Assembly: GCA_030038695.1 (NCBI GenBank) | Contig: JASHSN010000419.1 | Span: forward strand, 1 to 5,832 | DNA length: 5,832 nucleotides | Origin: Nitrososphaeraceae archaeon | GTDB taxonomy: Archaea; Thermoproteota; Nitrososphaeria; Nitrososphaerales; Nitrososphaeraceae | Direction of reading: 5' to 3' | Shown here: piece after piece, positions 5,531 through 5,832 of the stretch | Numbering within the stretch: the first letter of the stretch is position 1 | Layout: every line of letters starts with the position of its first letter | The notes under the pieces: model-generated | Told to the model about the DNA's origin: nothing | What the model saw: only the letters and a program-made list of their open reading frames with translations | Database searches by the model: none | Position numbers and translations under genes: made by a program

Positions 5531-5832
5531 TACCTTTTATGTTAAAGAGGTTTGTTCTACAGGGAACATTATGTTTTAGACCTATGATATACTGCATTTC
5601 TCCTTGAAAAGATTCTAGGTCGAATTTTTGACCTTTCCAACATTTCATTTGTCCTATCAAAATTATCATAATGTATTTCTACAATTATCTTTCGCAAGTT
5701 TTTGAGTGTGTTTGTTGCTTCTTTCAAAACCAAGACTTCTGCACCTTCTATGTCAATTTTCATTACATCGACCTTGTAGTCGGCCTGCCAAAATTAATCT
5801 AGTTCTACGATATAATCAATTCCCACAGTTGA
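5523..5832 (-). pseudogene. Broken FkbM-type methyltransferase, C-terminal part, continues past window
   Basis: Reading down from the window edge, STVGIDYIVELD is followed by an in-frame TAA (5794-5796). The same frame continues FWQADYKVDVMKIDIEGAEV, the KIDIEGAE hallmark of FkbM-family SAM-dependent methyltransferases, then KEATNTLKNLRKIIVEIHYD and NEMLE. The open frame then turns unlike the family and stops at 5569. Removing one base near 5625-5636, for example one T of the T5 run at 5625-5629, gives KFDLESFQGEMQYIIGLK and continues to TAA at 5523-5525. This is the expected FkbM C-terminus. Such enzymes often O-methylate sugars in surface glycans, which fits the downstream glycosyltransferase. 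With a stop and a frameshift it is probably non-functional. A short protein starting at ATG 5763 would lack most of the SAM-binding domain. Confidence 0.78.

Overview
The window most likely comes from an ammonia-oxidising archaeon of the Nitrososphaerales (Nitrososphaera/Nitrosocosmicus-like). This is inferred from four things: AT-rich DNA; archaeal TATA boxes about 25 bases before start codons with very short or no leaders; an enoyl-CoA hydratase of the type used in the thaumarchaeal 3-hydroxypropionate/4-hydroxybutyrate cycle; and a secreted repeat protein with the 'YGI-x-x-x-YPS-x-W' signature I associate with these archaea. No rRNA, tRNA or marker gene is present to prove it.

Layout. 2-656 (+): remains of a secreted PsbP-like repeat protein, broken by a short duplication carrying a stop, a frameshift in a G run and a stop at a conserved Trp. 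745-1382 (-): the C-terminal two thirds of a class I SAM-dependent methyltransferase, frameshifted in a C run. Its N-terminal end, where motif I should lie, is replaced by a 34-bp tandem repeat (1384-1473). 1474-1870: no convincing gene. 1909-2394 (+): an intact small secreted protein with its own TATA box and two tandem copies of one beta-rich module. 2395-3240: about 850 bases without a confident gene, holding small ORFs, possible decayed minus-strand fragments and a perfect 16-bp inverted repeat (3084-3123). 3278-4150 (+): an intact enoyl-CoA hydratase/isomerase with both catalytic glutamates and an unusual insertion. 4151-4362: convergent intergenic region with small hairpins. 4363-5499 (-): an intact GT4-type glycosyltransferase starting with TTG. 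5523-5832 (-): the C-terminal part of an FkbM-type methyltransferase, with an in-frame stop and a frameshift.

How it fits together. This looks like an accessory, decaying stretch rather than an operon-dense core region. Three intact genes sit among three broken ones. The glycosyltransferase and the FkbM remnant lie 23 bases apart on one strand and probably belonged to a surface-glycan gene cluster. The hydratase stands alone with its own promoter. No complete new system is evident. The most unusual items are the minisatellite that replaces a methyltransferase N-terminus, the internally duplicated secreted protein, the long perfect hairpin, and the cluster of homopolymer frameshifts, which could be real decay, phase variation or sequencing error.
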